Assembly (NCBI GenBank): GCA_020445415.1
Contig: JAGRGP010000026.1
Location: 1 to 64,000 of the forward strand
Reading direction: 5' to 3'
DNA: 64,000 nucleotides
From: Gammaproteobacteria bacterium
Lineage (GTDB): Bacteria > Pseudomonadota > Gammaproteobacteria > Chromatiales > Chromatiaceae
Shown: positions 18,508 through 28,108 of the stretch, one piece after another
Layout: each line of letters opens with the position of its first letter
Position numbering within the stretch: position 1 is the first letter of the stretch
The notes under the pieces: model-generated
What the model was told of the DNA's origin: nothing
Databases searched by the model: none
The model's input: the letters and a program-made list of their open reading frames with translations, nothing else
Translations under genes and position numbers: made by a program

Positions 18508-20814
18508 TTGAATTTTAAGGGGTCGACCATAGATAGCCAACCGCACAACTCGCTTCCCCAGGAGGATTCCAGAGACTGCGCCAGACGCGAGATACTAGAC
18601 GCTCGTCAGCTATCGCAGTTATTGGATCTGCAACAGACGATTCTTGAGTCGATAACCTTGGGCAAGGGATTTTCCGCGTTGCTGCAAGCGCTTTGTCGTA
18701 TGATCGAAGCCATGATCCCGCAATCACTGGCGTCGATCATGCTATTGGATAACGACCGCAAAACAATGCGGTTCAAATCCGGGCCCTCCATTCCCGAAGA
18801 GATCATCAAGATATTTGACGGAATTCGTCCCTCCGAGAACATGGGATCCTGCAGTAACGCGATCCTGACCGGTGCGCCCGTGTTCGTTTCCGATGTTCCC
18901 TCCGATCCCCGCTGGGACGGCGTCCGCCAGCTTGCCGCTGCACATCGGATAGGCTCCTGTTGGTCGATACCCATATTTGCCGAAAACCGATATCTATTGG
19001 GCACCTTTGCCATCACCTCCGAGCATAAGCGTGCCCCCACTCCGTTTCACACCCGCGTCCTGGATACCAGCTCTTATCTCGCCGGAATCATCATCAGAAA
19101 CTGGCAGCGGGAACAGCGATTGTTACAGTGGAATGCGGTATTCGACAATGCCTCCGAAGGCATGGTTATTACAGACATCAATGGCCTGATCATCGACGTA
19201 AACCAGTCTTTCACTAAGATTACCGGCTATACCCCGGATGAAGTTAAAGGACGCACACCTCATGTGCTGAATTCCGGCAAGCACGACAAGTCTTTTTTCC
19301 AAGCATTGTGGGCCAGTCTGGCTGAGACAGGCCGGTGGCAAGGAGAGATCTGGAACCGGCGCAAGAGCGGAGATGTCTATCCCGAGTGGCTAAGCGTCTC
19401 CCGGATCCAGAACCGGGAGGGCGAGACTTGCAACTATGTTGGGGTCTTCTCGGATATCAGCAGCCTCAAGGAGTCGGAACGCAAACTTTACCACATGGCT
19501 CATCACGATCCGCTAACCGGACTCCCCAATCGGCTGCTGATGACCGCCAGGCTTGAGCATGCCATCGGCCAGGCGAAACGAAACCCGGCCCGCCTGGCGG
19601 TGCTGTTTCTTGATCTCGACCGGTTCAAAAACATCAATGATGCTTACGGCCATGAGATAGGCGACCAGCTGCTGGTTAATGTTGCCTCCCGCCTCAAGGT
19701 GCGTCTGCGAGAGCAAGATACCATTGCGCGGCTTGGTGGCGACGAATTTGTGGTTATCCTCGAGCAGATTCAGAGCGCCGACTGTGCCATGACCATAGCC
19801 TCATCCTTCATCGAATCACTGAGCCGGCCATTCAATCTAGTCAATAACGAAGTGTATGCCACTCCCAGTATCGGCATCGCGATGTATCCCGAGGATGGCA
19901 CCGAATCCGACACATTGATCAAAAATGCCGATATCGCCATGTATCGCGCCAAGGAACAGGGGCGTCACCGGTATTGTCTGTACACCCCAACGCTCTCCAG
20001 TCGGCTGGAGCACCGTCTCTCCTATGAGACGCTGCTGAGACGGGCCTTGGAGCGCAATGAATTTCAGCTCTTTTATCAACCTCAGGTGCGCGCAGTCGAC
20101 CGTAAGATCCTGGGTGCCGAGGTGTTGCTGCGCTGGCATCATCCAGAACAGGGATTGCAGTTACCGGGGATGTTTATTCCCGTGTTGGAAGAAGCGGATC
20201 TCATGGATGAGGTTGGCAATTGGGTCCTCAACAGTGCCTGTCAACAGCTACGGGAATGGCGGCAAAAAGGTCTGCCCCAGATCAGGTTGGCGGTCAATCT
20301 TTCAGCTAAACAGATATCTCCTGGGTACATACGGGATCAGCTTCCGGCCCTGTTATCTCAATACCAACTGGGCCCACAATGCTTGGAACTCGAGATTACC
20401 GAGCACAACATCATGGAAAGCGGTGAACAGGCCACGCAATTAATAGCGAGCCTGCGGGATCTCGGTATAAGCCTGGCTATCGACGATTTCGGTACCGGCT
20501 ATTCATCCCTCGCGAGACTAAAGCGGCTGCCGGTGCATTGTCTCAAGATTGACCGTTCGTTAGTCCGTGACATCCCGCTCGACACCAATGATCAGGCAAT
20601 CTGCCGTGCTGTGGTAGCCCTCGGACATAGCCTGGGAATCCGTATCGTCGCCGAGGGTGTGGAAGTGGAAGAACAGGCGGATTTTCTTCTGCAGATAAAC
20701 TGCGACGAGCTCCAAGGCTATCTATATGGCCGCCCGATGGAAAGCGGGGAATTCGAACATCTGCTCCGCCGCCAACTCTCCACAGCATCAAGCAGACCGG
20801 TAACGTGCCGCTAG
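18508..20814 (+). CDS. GAF-PAS-GGDEF-EAL cyclic-di-GMP protein
   Basis: 768 residues counted from a TTG at 18508. A GAF domain (about 35-190) is followed by a PAS domain with a PAC tail (about 205-320). The GGDEF domain keeps GGDEF at about 410-414 and the inhibitory-site motif REQD five residues before it. The EAL domain (about 515-765) has EVLLRW in place of EALLRW, DDFGTGYSS, EGVE and LQGYLYGRP. Both catalytic domains therefore look competent, making it a dual-domain c-di-GMP enzyme controlled by two N-terminal sensor domains. There is no membrane segment. The start is unusual: an AAGGGG ribosome site sits 6 nt before an in-frame ATA at 18529, while the TTG lacks one. The 3' end overlaps the convergent carbonic anhydrase gene by 27 bp. 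Confidence 0.93.
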   Translation: MNFKGSTIDSQPHNSLPQEDSRDCARREILDARQLSQLLDLQQTILESITLGKGFSALLQALCRMIEAMIPQSLASIMLLDNDRKTMRFKSGPSIPEEIIKIFDGIRPSENMGSCSNAILTGAPVFVSDVPSDPRWDGVRQLAAAHRIGSCWSIPIFAENRYLLGTFAITSEHKRAPTPFHTRVLDTSSYLAGIIIRNWQREQRLLQWNAVFDNASEGMVITDINGLIIDVNQSFTKITGYTPDEVKGRTPHVLNSGKHDKSFFQALWASLAETGRWQGEIWNRRKSGDVYPEWLSVSRIQNREGETCNYVGVFSDISSLKESERKLYHMAHHDPLTGLPNRLLMTARLEHAIGQAKRNPARLAVLFLDLDRFKNINDAYGHEIGDQLLVNVASRLKVRLREQDTIARLGGDEFVVILEQIQSADCAMTIASSFIESLSRPFNLVNNEVYATPSIGIAMYPEDGTESDTLIKNADIAMYRAKEQGRHRYCLYTPTLSSRLEHRLSYETLLRRALERNEFQLFYQPQVRAVDRKILGAEVLLRWHHPEQGLQLPGMFIPVLEEADLMDEVGNWVLNSACQQLREWRQKGLPQIRLAVNLSAKQISPGYIRDQLPALLSQYQLGPQCLELEITEHNIMESGEQATQLIASLRDLGISLAIDDFGTGYSSLARLKRLPVHCLKIDRSLVRDIPLDTNDQAICRAVVALGHSLGIRIVAEGVEVEEQADFLLQINCDELQGYLYGRPMESGEFEHLLRRQLSTASSRPVTCR

Positions 20815-21321
20815 CCTGATATAATTGTTGGCCAAATAGTCGAAAAATTCGAACTCGCGGTCGGTCAACTCCCGTGCCTGCTTGGCAGGTCTGCCCTGCC
20901 AGAGGTAACCACCGGCGAGACGCTTTCCAGGGGGAACCAAGCTGCCCGCCGCCAGTATCACCTGGGGCTCTACCACGGCGCCGTCCATTACCACCGCGCA
21001 CATTCCGATCAAGCACTGATCACCCACTTCGCACCCATGCAACATCACCTTGTGGCCCACGGTTACATCATTGCCGATAATCAGTGGAAACCCACCTGGG
21101 TTGAAGTCGCTGGCGTGGGTGACATGCAGTACACTTCCATCCTGTATGTTGGTCCGGGAGCCGATGCGAATGAAATTTACATCACCGCGGATTACCGTCA
21201 TCGGCCATACAGAAGATTGCTCACCAATCTCCACATCGCCAATGACTACTGCACTCTCATCCACCCAGACATCCGGGGCGATCGAAGGAAACTTTCCATC
21301 AAACGGACGTATTGGCGACAT
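20788..21321 (-). CDS. Gamma-carbonic-anhydrase family protein (YrdA/PaaY type)
   Basis: 177 residues forming a left-handed beta-helix of hexapeptide repeats (VVIGDVEIGEQSSVWPMTVIRGDVNFIRIGSRTNIQDGSVLH) and a C-terminal helix. The histidine pattern VLHVTH and VGHKVMLHGCEVGD matches the three zinc or iron ligands of the gamma-CA family. The acid loop of the archetypal Cam enzyme is missing, as in most bacterial YrdA-like members, so carbonic anhydrase activity is uncertain. Soluble and presumably trimeric. Convergent with the c-di-GMP gene and overlapping it. Confidence 0.92.
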   Translation of the reverse strand: MSPIRPFDGKFPSIAPDVWVDESAVVIGDVEIGEQSSVWPMTVIRGDVNFIRIGSRTNIQDGSVLHVTHASDFNPGGFPLIIGNDVTVGHKVMLHGCEVGDQCLIGMCAVVMDGAVVEPQVILAAGSLVPPGKRLAGGYLWQGRPAKQARELTDREFEFFDYLANNYIRLAARYRSA

Positions 21322-21393
21322 TCAAGGCTCCCCCGGGCACTGCCGATAGTGGGTTATCAGGTTATTCGTCTTTGAGTCTAACGGAGATTCAGA

Positions 21394-21969
21394 ATGGAAA
21401 TCACTACTTTTATTGTAACCGGCGTCATTGGGATCATATTGCTCTATGCAATCGTGATCTATAACGGACTAGTCAGGCTCAAACACGGCATGACCAAGGC
21501 CTGGTCAAACATCGATGTGTTATTGAAGCAACGCCATGACGAACTGCCGAAACTTGTGGAAACCTGCCGTCGTTACATGCAGTACGAGCAACAAACGCTG
21601 GACCAGGTTATGAAGGCACGCGCCGCGGTATCATCCGCCGGGCAACGGCGTGATCTGGGGGCGCTGGGAACAGCCGAGGGGGAATTGCGGCTTGGGCTTG
21701 GCAATTTGTTTGCGCTGGCTGAAGCCTATCCCGAGCTGAAGGCAAACGAAACCTTCCGCCACCTTCAGGAAAGAATCACGGGCTTGGAGGAAAGCATCGC
21801 CCACCGCCGGGAGTTCTACAACGAGAGTGTCAATATCAACAATGTCCGTATCGAGCAATTTCCAGATATGATCCTGGCATCCCTGTTCAAGTTTGGCGCC
21901 GGGGACCTACTGGAGTTTGCGGATACCGAAAAGACAGATGTTGATGTGAAAGCACTGTTCGCACGCTAA
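21394..21969 (+). CDS. lemA: LemA family protein
   Basis: 191 residues. One N-terminal membrane helix (about 5-25) precedes YNGLVRLKHGMTKAWSNIDVLLKQRHDELPKLVET, the LemA signature, and a long antiparallel helical region. The C-terminal YNESVNINNVRIEQFPDMILASLF is also family-typical. LemA proteins are inner-membrane proteins linked to envelope stress or repair systems; the biochemical role is not settled. Its partner here is the GIDE-domain protein at 22815-23768, with a PlsC-like gene inserted between them on the other strand. Confidence 0.93.
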   Translation: MEITTFIVTGVIGIILLYAIVIYNGLVRLKHGMTKAWSNIDVLLKQRHDELPKLVETCRRYMQYEQQTLDQVMKARAAVSSAGQRRDLGALGTAEGELRLGLGNLFALAEAYPELKANETFRHLQERITGLEESIAHRREFYNESVNINNVRIEQFPDMILASLFKFGAGDLLEFADTEKTDVDVKALFAR

Positions 21970-21978
21970 CCAACACCT

Positions 21979-22743
21979 TCAATCCAGATACTTTTGCTGC
22001 CAGACCAAAAATTGCCTGCGAACCGCCTCGCTGTATTGCTCCTTGTCGGTAAAGTCCCCGGGGTTGAATGCATCATACAGGTAATAATTGGCCCGGTTAT
22101 TTCGGGTCCGCATTAACTCGAGCAGTTTCCGTGGCAAGGACTGTGAACCCCAATAAAAGTCGCGTTGGGATTCATAATGAATAAACACGGGTACGATAGG
22201 AATGCCGGTACGGAGCGAGATACCGAACACGCCATATCGAAAGCTATCATGCACTCTCATACCTTTGACGCCACCCTCAGGATAGACGGAGACATTTCTG
22301 CCTTCCTTGAGCCGCTGCTCGATAATCCTCGCCGCCTTTGCTCTGGACTCTCGCGATTCCCTCTGCACAAACAGCGTCCCCGCCGCCACGCTGATGCGGC
22401 CAACGATCCACCAGTCCCTGACTTCGATTTTGGCCAAACCGTCTACGTTGAAGAGAGCCGGGATACCCACATCCTCGAATGCCGATGGGTGATTGGCGAC
22501 CAGCAGATAACGCGGGGGAAGGGGGTGCAGATTCTTTTGATGCAACCTGAGGTCCACCCCCAAGGCGTGCACGAAAGCTCGGCACCAAATCCTGAACAAA
22601 CGGACATACCATCGACCCCGGCGCTCTCCCGGCAGAAAGCTCGCCAGGTAAAGTGGCACCGTAAGCACCGCAAGCTCGACCCAGCCAAGCAACATCCAAA
22701 GGATACGGATGGAATACGCGATCAAAGTCTGTTGTGGCCCCAA
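21979..22743 (-). CDS. PlsC-like 1-acyl-glycerol-phosphate acyltransferase
   Basis: 254 residues with a hydrophobic N-terminal segment (about 8-35) and an acyltransferase core. Motif I reads NHPSAFED (starting near residue 82): the position four residues after the catalytic His is Glu instead of the usual Asp, with Asp one residue later. Motif III is NVSVYPEGGVKGMR, close to the FPEGTRS box, and a later GIPIVPVFIHYES matches the final box. It should acylate a lysophospholipid or a related acceptor at the inner membrane. Its 3' end converges on lemA (9 bp apart), and it lies divergent from the GIDE-domain gene. Confidence 0.85.
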   Translation of the reverse strand: MGPQQTLIAYSIRILWMLLGWVELAVLTVPLYLASFLPGERRGRWYVRLFRIWCRAFVHALGVDLRLHQKNLHPLPPRYLLVANHPSAFEDVGIPALFNVDGLAKIEVRDWWIVGRISVAAGTLFVQRESRESRAKAARIIEQRLKEGRNVSVYPEGGVKGMRVHDSFRYGVFGISLRTGIPIVPVFIHYESQRDFYWGSQSLPRKLLELMRTRNNRANYYLYDAFNPGDFTDKEQYSEAVRRQFLVWQQKYLD

Positions 22744-22814
22744 TGCAATGTGAATTCCAATGCGCAGGTTACACCAAATCTCAATAAAAAGGCGGTGCTT
22801 CCGCTTGACCGCTC

Positions 22815-23768
22815 ATGAGCATCGCACAGCAGGCGGGAAATTTGGCCTTGTGGGAATTTTGGCTGCTGTTTGTACTCGGGTTGAGCGTTGCTTTCGGCGC
22901 TCTCTACTTTGGTTTCCGATATCTGTATTTACTCCGTCTAATCGAGAACCTCCCCACATCGGCGATTGGCCATGCTCAACAGGGTTACGTTGAGCTGAAT
23001 GGATCCGCCCAAGCCCTGGATGGATCGCCTCTCCGCGGACCTCTCTCCGGAAATGCTTGCTGCTGGTATCGATATGCGGTGGAGAAAAAAGGAAGCAAGG
23101 GCTGGCGCAGGGTGGACCGTGGAGAAAGTACCGCCCATTTCGTAATCCGCGATCAAACCGGTGATTGTGTCGTGGACCCGGCGGGAGCCAAAATTTACCC
23201 CGCTAACCAGGCTATCTGGCATGGCAGACTCAGACACCCCAAGGATCTCCACACCGCTCAGACGCCACGCTCGATATTGGGCACGGTCGGTGAGATCCTT
23301 ACCACGGAGATTGGGTCTTCAACGAAATATCGCTACAGCGAGGCACGAATCGTCGAGGGAGAGACTGTCTTTGTCACCGGTTACCTTAGGACTTTGGACG
23401 AAATCGATCTTGTGGCGCTGAGACAACAGTCTCAACGGGCCATACTGAGTGGGTGGAAAAGCAATCAAGCCCGCTTGCTGGCCCAATTCGACAGCAACCG
23501 GGACGGCACTATCGACTCACGAGAGTGGGAACTCGCCCGCCAAGCCGCTCATACCAAGAGTGTATTCAGGCAACGTCAATGGCTCAAGTCGGCCATACCG
23601 CACAGTCTTTCGGCCCAAGGTCCGGGGCTGCTACCGTTTCTTATATCCACAAAACCAGAATCTGAGCTGGTAAGGATCTACCGACTCAAGACACTCGGCG
23701 CGCTGTCGCTTTTCCTTGTGGCTGGCTCATGGAGCCTGTGGTTGCTATCCATCCTGCCAGGGGGATGA
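22815..23768 (+). CDS. GIDE-domain membrane protein with an EF-hand
   Basis: 317 residues. An N-terminal membrane helix (about 13-33) is followed by a GIDE-type region (about 45-210) with the hallmark segments GSAQALDGSPLRGPLSGNACCWYRYAVEKK, RDQTGDCVVDPAGAKI and SEARIVEGETVFVTGYLR. Residues 226-237 are a canonical EF-hand calcium loop (DSNRDGTIDSRE). A second membrane helix is near 297-315. GIDE proteins were first named from a mitochondrial E3 ligase, but this protein has no RING domain; bacterial members accompany LemA and their activity is unknown. The EF-hand lies in the loop between the two membrane helices. Confidence 0.85.
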   Translation: MSIAQQAGNLALWEFWLLFVLGLSVAFGALYFGFRYLYLLRLIENLPTSAIGHAQQGYVELNGSAQALDGSPLRGPLSGNACCWYRYAVEKKGSKGWRRVDRGESTAHFVIRDQTGDCVVDPAGAKIYPANQAIWHGRLRHPKDLHTAQTPRSILGTVGEILTTEIGSSTKYRYSEARIVEGETVFVTGYLRTLDEIDLVALRQQSQRAILSGWKSNQARLLAQFDSNRDGTIDSREWELARQAAHTKSVFRQRQWLKSAIPHSLSAQGPGLLPFLISTKPESELVRIYRLKTLGALSLFLVAGSWSLWLLSILPGG

Positions 23769-23837
23769 CTGTCTGACTACCGGAATTCGTGTCAAAATAA
23801 TATTTCTGCCGAAACCCGGTTGACCAAGAGACAGAAT

Positions 23838-25883
23838 ATGAAGAATCCCTTGCTGGACCTGGAAGGACTGCCCCCCTTTTCTCAAATCAAGCCCGAGCAT
23901 GTTGAACCTGCTATCAACAGATTACTCACATCTGGACGGGAGCAGATCGCGGCGCTGCTTGACGCACCCGGTCCATTTACCTGGGATAACTTGGTGGCTG
24001 CACTGGAAAGAATCGATGACCGGCTAGGACGAGCCTGGTCTCCGGTCAGCCATATGAATTCCGTGGTCAATAGCGAAGCGCTCCGGCAAGCCTATAATGC
24101 TTGCCTACCGAAACTGAGCGAATATGCTACTGAGGTCGGTCAGAACGAACGCTTGTTCAATGCCTACCAGGAGGTCGCCAACAACGATGAGGGGTTGGAC
24201 CAGCCACAACGTAAACTACTAAAAAACACACTTCGGGATTTTCATCTATCCGGGGTTGATTTACCGCCGGCCGAAAAGGCTCGCTATAAAGAAATTAGCC
24301 AACAGCTCTCCTCGCTGGCCAGTCAATTCGAAGAAAACCTGTTGGACGCCACCAATAACTGGTCCAAGCCGATCACCCAACGGGAACAACTGGCCGGCCT
24401 ACCCCAGTCGGCGCTTGACCTGGCTGAACAGACTGCCCGCGAGCGAGGGCAACAGGAAGGTTGGATGCTCACCCTGGATTTTCCATCCTATATGCCGGTC
24501 ATGACGTATGCCGACAATCGTGAACTGCGAGAGGAGCTATACCAAGCCTATTCCACCCGGGCATCCGATCAGGGTCCCGACGGGGGAAGGTGGGACAATA
24601 CCGAGATCATGGATCAGATACTGGCGCTCCGGCACGAGCAGTCCCAGTTGCTTGGTTTCGAGAATTATGCCGAATGCTCTCTGGCAACCAAAATGGCGGA
24701 CTCTTGTAGCCAGGTCATGGACTTCCTTGTTGATCTCGCACGACGCTCACGCTCACAGGCCGCCAACGAACTGGAACAACTCAAGGCTTTTGCCCTTGAC
24801 CGCTATGGAATGGGGCAATTGGAAGCCTGGGATATCGGTTACTATTCCGAAAAGCTTCGGCAACACCGATATGACGTTACCCAAGAGCAGCTAAGACCCT
24901 ATTTTCCCATTACCCGAGTACTGCCAGGCCTATTCGCCGTGGTCGGCCGGCTTTATGGCATTGAGATTATCGAGGTGGAAGGAATCGATAGCTGGCACCC
25001 CGACGTACGATTCTTCGAGGTCAAGGATTCTCGGGGGATGTTGCGCGGCCAATTTTACTTGGACCTCTACGCCCGCCCCCATAAGCGGGGCGGTGCATGG
25101 ATGGATGGCTGTATCGACCGTATGTTCTCTCAGGAATACGATCAGCTTCCAGTAGCATACCTTACCTGTAACTTTTCGCCGCCGGTTGGGGATAAGCCTG
25201 CGCTGCTGACCCACGCGGAGGTCGAGACACTGTTCCACGAATTTGGGCATGGACTGCATCATTTGCTGACACTGATCAATTACCCGGGGGTCGCGGGAAT
25301 CAATGGAGTGGCGTGGGACGCGGTGGAATTACCCAGCCAGTTCATGGAAAACTGGTGCTGGGAACACGAGGCACTTGTCCTATTCTCCGGGCATTTTGAA
25401 AGCGGAGAACCCATCCCCGACGACCTTCTCGATAAAATGAGAGCGGCAAAAAATTTCCAGTCGGGCATGCAAATGGTCCGCCAATTGGAATTCGCTATCT
25501 TTGACTTAAGGATCCACCGCGACTACGATCCTCGGCGGGGTGGACGGGTCTACCAGATCCTGGAGGAAGTACGGGAACAGGTGGCAGTGGTCCGCCCTCC
25601 TCGATACAACCGTTTCGCCCATGGGTTTTCCCATATCTTTGCCGGTGGGTACGCTGCCGGCTACTTCAGTTACAAGTGGGCCGAGCTGCTGTCGGCGGAT
25701 GCCTTCTCGTTATTTGAAGAAAAAGGCATTTTCGACCGCGCGACCGGTGATGCCTTTTTACACAACATACTAGAGAAAGGCGGATCGGAGGACGCCATGG
25801 ACCTTTTCGTCGCTTTTCGAGGAAGAAGGCCTGCCATCAACGCCTTGCTGCGCCATAGTGGAATTGCTCAGGCAGAGGGATAG
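23838..25883 (+). CDS. prlC: Oligopeptidase A (M3 metallopeptidase)
   Basis: 681 residues from the ATG at 23838 (AAGAGA upstream); a TTG at 23820 would add six residues. The zinc site [12 protein letters not shown] gives HExxH at about His467, with the third ligand Glu in [10 protein letters not shown] about 27 residues later. The length equals the E. coli enzyme. It is a cytosolic oligopeptidase that degrades signal peptides and short peptides. It is followed by ubiD after 2 bp, so the two are likely co-transcribed. Confidence 0.96.
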   Translation: MKNPLLDLEGLPPFSQIKPEHVEPAINRLLTSGREQIAALLDAPGPFTWDNLVAALERIDDRLGRAWSPVSHMNSVVNSEALRQAYNACLPKLSEYATEVGQNERLFNAYQEVANNDEGLDQPQRKLLKNTLRDFHLSGVDLPPAEKARYKEISQQLSSLASQFEENLLDATNNWSKPITQREQLAGLPQSALDLAEQTARERGQQEGWMLTLDFPSYMPVMTYADNRELREELYQAYSTRASDQGPDGGRWDNTEIMDQILALRHEQSQLLGFENYAECSLATKMADSCSQVMDFLVDLARRSRSQAANELEQLKAFALDRYGMGQLEAWDIGYYSEKLRQHRYDVTQEQLRPYFPITRVLPGLFAVVGRLYGIEIIEVEGIDSWHPDVRFFEVKDSRGMLRGQFYLDLYARPHKRGGAWMDGCIDRMFSQEYDQLPVAYLTCNFSPPVGDKPALLTHAEVETLFHEFGHGLHHLLTLINYPGVAGINGVAWDAVELPSQFMENWCWEHEALVLFSGHFESGEPIPDDLLDKMRAAKNFQSGMQMVRQLEFAIFDLRIHRDYDPRRGGRVYQILEEVREQVAVVRPPRYNRFAHGFSHIFAGGYAAGYFSYKWAELLSADAFSLFEEKGIFDRATGDAFLHNILEKGGSEDAMDLFVAFRGRRPAINALLRHSGIAQAEG

Positions 25884-25885
25884 CT

Positions 25886-27349
25886 ATGCACTTTAAGGAT
25901 CTGCGTGATTTCATCACACAACTGGAAGCTCGGGGTGAATTGAAACGAGTGGATCTGGAGGTGGATCCCAAACTCGAGATAACCGAGATCTGCGACCGTA
26001 CTCTGCGCAAAGGAGGGCCGGCTTTACTCTTCGAACGGGTCACCGGCTCAAGATACCCACTGCTGGGGAACCTGTTCGGCACACCCCATCGGGTCGCGCT
26101 AGGTATGGGTCAAGAATCCATTGGAGCGTTGCGAGACGTGGGGAGGCTGCTGGCGGCCCTGAAGGAACCCGATCCCCCCAAGGGCGTAAAGGATGCCTGG
26201 GACAAAATTCCGCTTTATCGGAAGGTGCTGGACATGGCGCCGAGGCTTGTCAACAACCCACCCTGCCAGGAATATGCGACTGCCGGACAGGAGGTTGATC
26301 TGACACGCTTGCCAATCCAGACCTGCTGGCCGGATGACGCCGCCCCCTTGATAACTTGGGGGTTGGTGGTGACTCGCGGTCCACACAAAACGCGCCAAAA
26401 CCTGGGTATCTACCGGATGCAGTTACTGGGGCCAAACCGGGTGATCATGCGTTGGCTTTCCCACAGAGGCGGCGCCCTTGATTTCAGAGATTGGCAGCAG
26501 GCACACCCCGATGAACCCTTTCCCGTTGCCGTCGCGCTGGGCGCTGATCCCGCTACTATTCTGGGTGCGGTGACCCCGGTACCAGACTCGCTTTCCGAAT
26601 ATGCTTTCGCTGGTCTGCTGAGAGGTGGGCGTAGCGAGGTCGCAACCTGTATTGACAACTCCTTACAGGTTCCCGCGTCGGCGGAATTCGTACTGGAAGG
26701 CGTAATCCAACCGGGTGACCACGCCCAGGAAGGGCCTTTCGGGGATCATACGGGGTATTACAACGAGGTCGAAACTTTTCCCGTCTTTACGGTCACGCGG
26801 ATGACTTGGCGGCGTGACCCCATCTACCACAGCACTTATACGGGTAGGCCACCGGATGAACCGGCCGTGTTGGGTGTCGCCTTGAATGAGGTTTTCGTGC
26901 CGCTATTACAGAAACAGTTTCCTGAAATAACCGACTTTTACCTCCCACCCGAGGGTTGTTCCTACCGGCTGGCCGTGGTCTCAATGAATAAGCAATATCC
27001 TGGTCATGCCAAACGCGTCATGATGGGCGTCTGGTCATACCTGAGGCAGTTTATGTACACCAAGCTGGTAATCGTGACAGATAGCGACGTAAATGTCCGT
27101 GATTGGAAAGACGTGATCTGGGCCATCACCACGCGGATGGATCCGGCCCGGGATACTCTGATAGTAGAAAACACCCCGATTGACTATCTGGACTTCGCTT
27201 CTCCCGTATCGGGGTTAGGATCGAAAATTGGTTTTGATGCCACCAACAAGTGGGCCGGGGAAACACAGCGCGCTTGGGGGCGCCCCATCTCGATGAGCGA
27301 CTCGGTTAAGACCCGAATAGATAGCATCTGGCAGGAACTGGGATTATAG
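25886..27349 (+). CDS. ubiD: 3-octaprenyl-4-hydroxybenzoate decarboxylase UbiD
   Basis: 487 residues. [22 protein letters not shown], the [21 protein letters not shown] segment with prenyl-FMN and metal contacts, [10 protein letters not shown] (catalytic Glu neighbourhood) and [24 protein letters not shown] near the C-terminus all match UbiD. It decarboxylates the ubiquinone precursor using prenylated FMN made by UbiX; no ubiX is present in this window. It lies downstream of prlC and upstream of the ParA gene. Confidence 0.97.
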   Translation: MHFKDLRDFITQLEARGELKRVDLEVDPKLEITEICDRTLRKGGPALLFERVTGSRYPLLGNLFGTPHRVALGMGQESIGALRDVGRLLAALKEPDPPKGVKDAWDKIPLYRKVLDMAPRLVNNPPCQEYATAGQEVDLTRLPIQTCWPDDAAPLITWGLVVTRGPHKTRQNLGIYRMQLLGPNRVIMRWLSHRGGALDFRDWQQAHPDEPFPVAVALGADPATILGAVTPVPDSLSEYAFAGLLRGGRSEVATCIDNSLQVPASAEFVLEGVIQPGDHAQEGPFGDHTGYYNEVETFPVFTVTRMTWRRDPIYHSTYTGRPPDEPAVLGVALNEVFVPLLQKQFPEITDFYLPPEGCSYRLAVVSMNKQYPGHAKRVMMGVWSYLRQFMYTKLVIVTDSDVNVRDWKDVIWAITTRMDPARDTLIVENTPIDYLDFASPVSGLGSKIGFDATNKWAGETQRAWGRPISMSDSVKTRIDSIWQELGL

Positions 27350-27410
27350 AAATCGTTGCAAACGAAGCGTGATTCCCAGCTATCGAGGTACTGTTGAGGA
27401 GATAAATGAG

Positions 27411-28046
27411 ATGCACACAATTATCCTAATGAACTCCAAGGGGGGATGTGGCAAAACTACATTGGCAACCAATATAGCGGCTTGGTACGCAGACGAGGGC
27501 GCCCGCGTGTGTCTCGCAGACTACGACCCCCAGCGATCATCCCTGGATTGGTTATTAGCGCGGGGAGACTATCAGGGAATTCCCGAAATCCGCGCTATCG
27601 ATGCGGTGAATCACCCGCTACGCCCTCCTAAGGGGACCGATATCTTGGTTATCGACGCCCCTGCAGGTACCCATGGCGGAGAGATTGGTAAGCTTCTAAA
27701 AAGGGTGGACACGTTGCTAATGCCGGTTCTGCCATCCCTTATCGATATGCGTGCTTGCAGCCACTTTCTCAAGGAGCTGATGGCTAGTGGGCGAGCAGCC
27801 CGAGGACAGATCCGAACGGGCATCATCGCCAACCGTGTTCGTGAAAACACCCGGGTCTTTCAACAGCTAGATCAATATCTAGGGGATTTAAAGATTCCCA
27901 TATTGACGCATTTAAGGGAGAGCCAAAATTATATTCGCTCAGCCGAAACGGGGCTCGGGATATTTGAACTGGCTCCCTCTTTAGTGTGGCAGGACGTCAT
28001 CCAGTGGGACCCGGTGTTCGATTGGCTAGCACAACAACAGGACTGA
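27411..28046 (+). CDS. Orphan ParA/MinD-type ATPase
   Basis: 211 residues from the ATG at 27411, with GAGGAG about 9 nt upstream. The deviant Walker A KGGCGKTT is at residues 10-17 and includes the signature lysine Lys10. Walker A' is ADYDPQRSS and Walker B is ILVIDAPAG. It lacks the N-terminal DNA-binding extension of plasmid ParA proteins and no parB or centromere-like repeats lie nearby. Such small stand-alone ParA proteins position cargo such as chemoreceptor arrays, carboxysomes or flagella; the cargo here is unknown. It lies 61 bp after ubiD and is convergent with the SDR gene. Confidence 0.88.
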   Translation: MHTIILMNSKGGCGKTTLATNIAAWYADEGARVCLADYDPQRSSLDWLLARGDYQGIPEIRAIDAVNHPLRPPKGTDILVIDAPAGTHGGEIGKLLKRVDTLLMPVLPSLIDMRACSHFLKELMASGRAARGQIRTGIIANRVRENTRVFQQLDQYLGDLKIPILTHLRESQNYIRSAETGLGIFELAPSLVWQDVIQWDPVFDWLAQQQD

Positions 28047-28108
28047 CTAGCGAAGCAGATTAATCAGCTTGCGCACCCCGTGCAACAAAACTCGCTTCAA
28101 CCGGCTTT

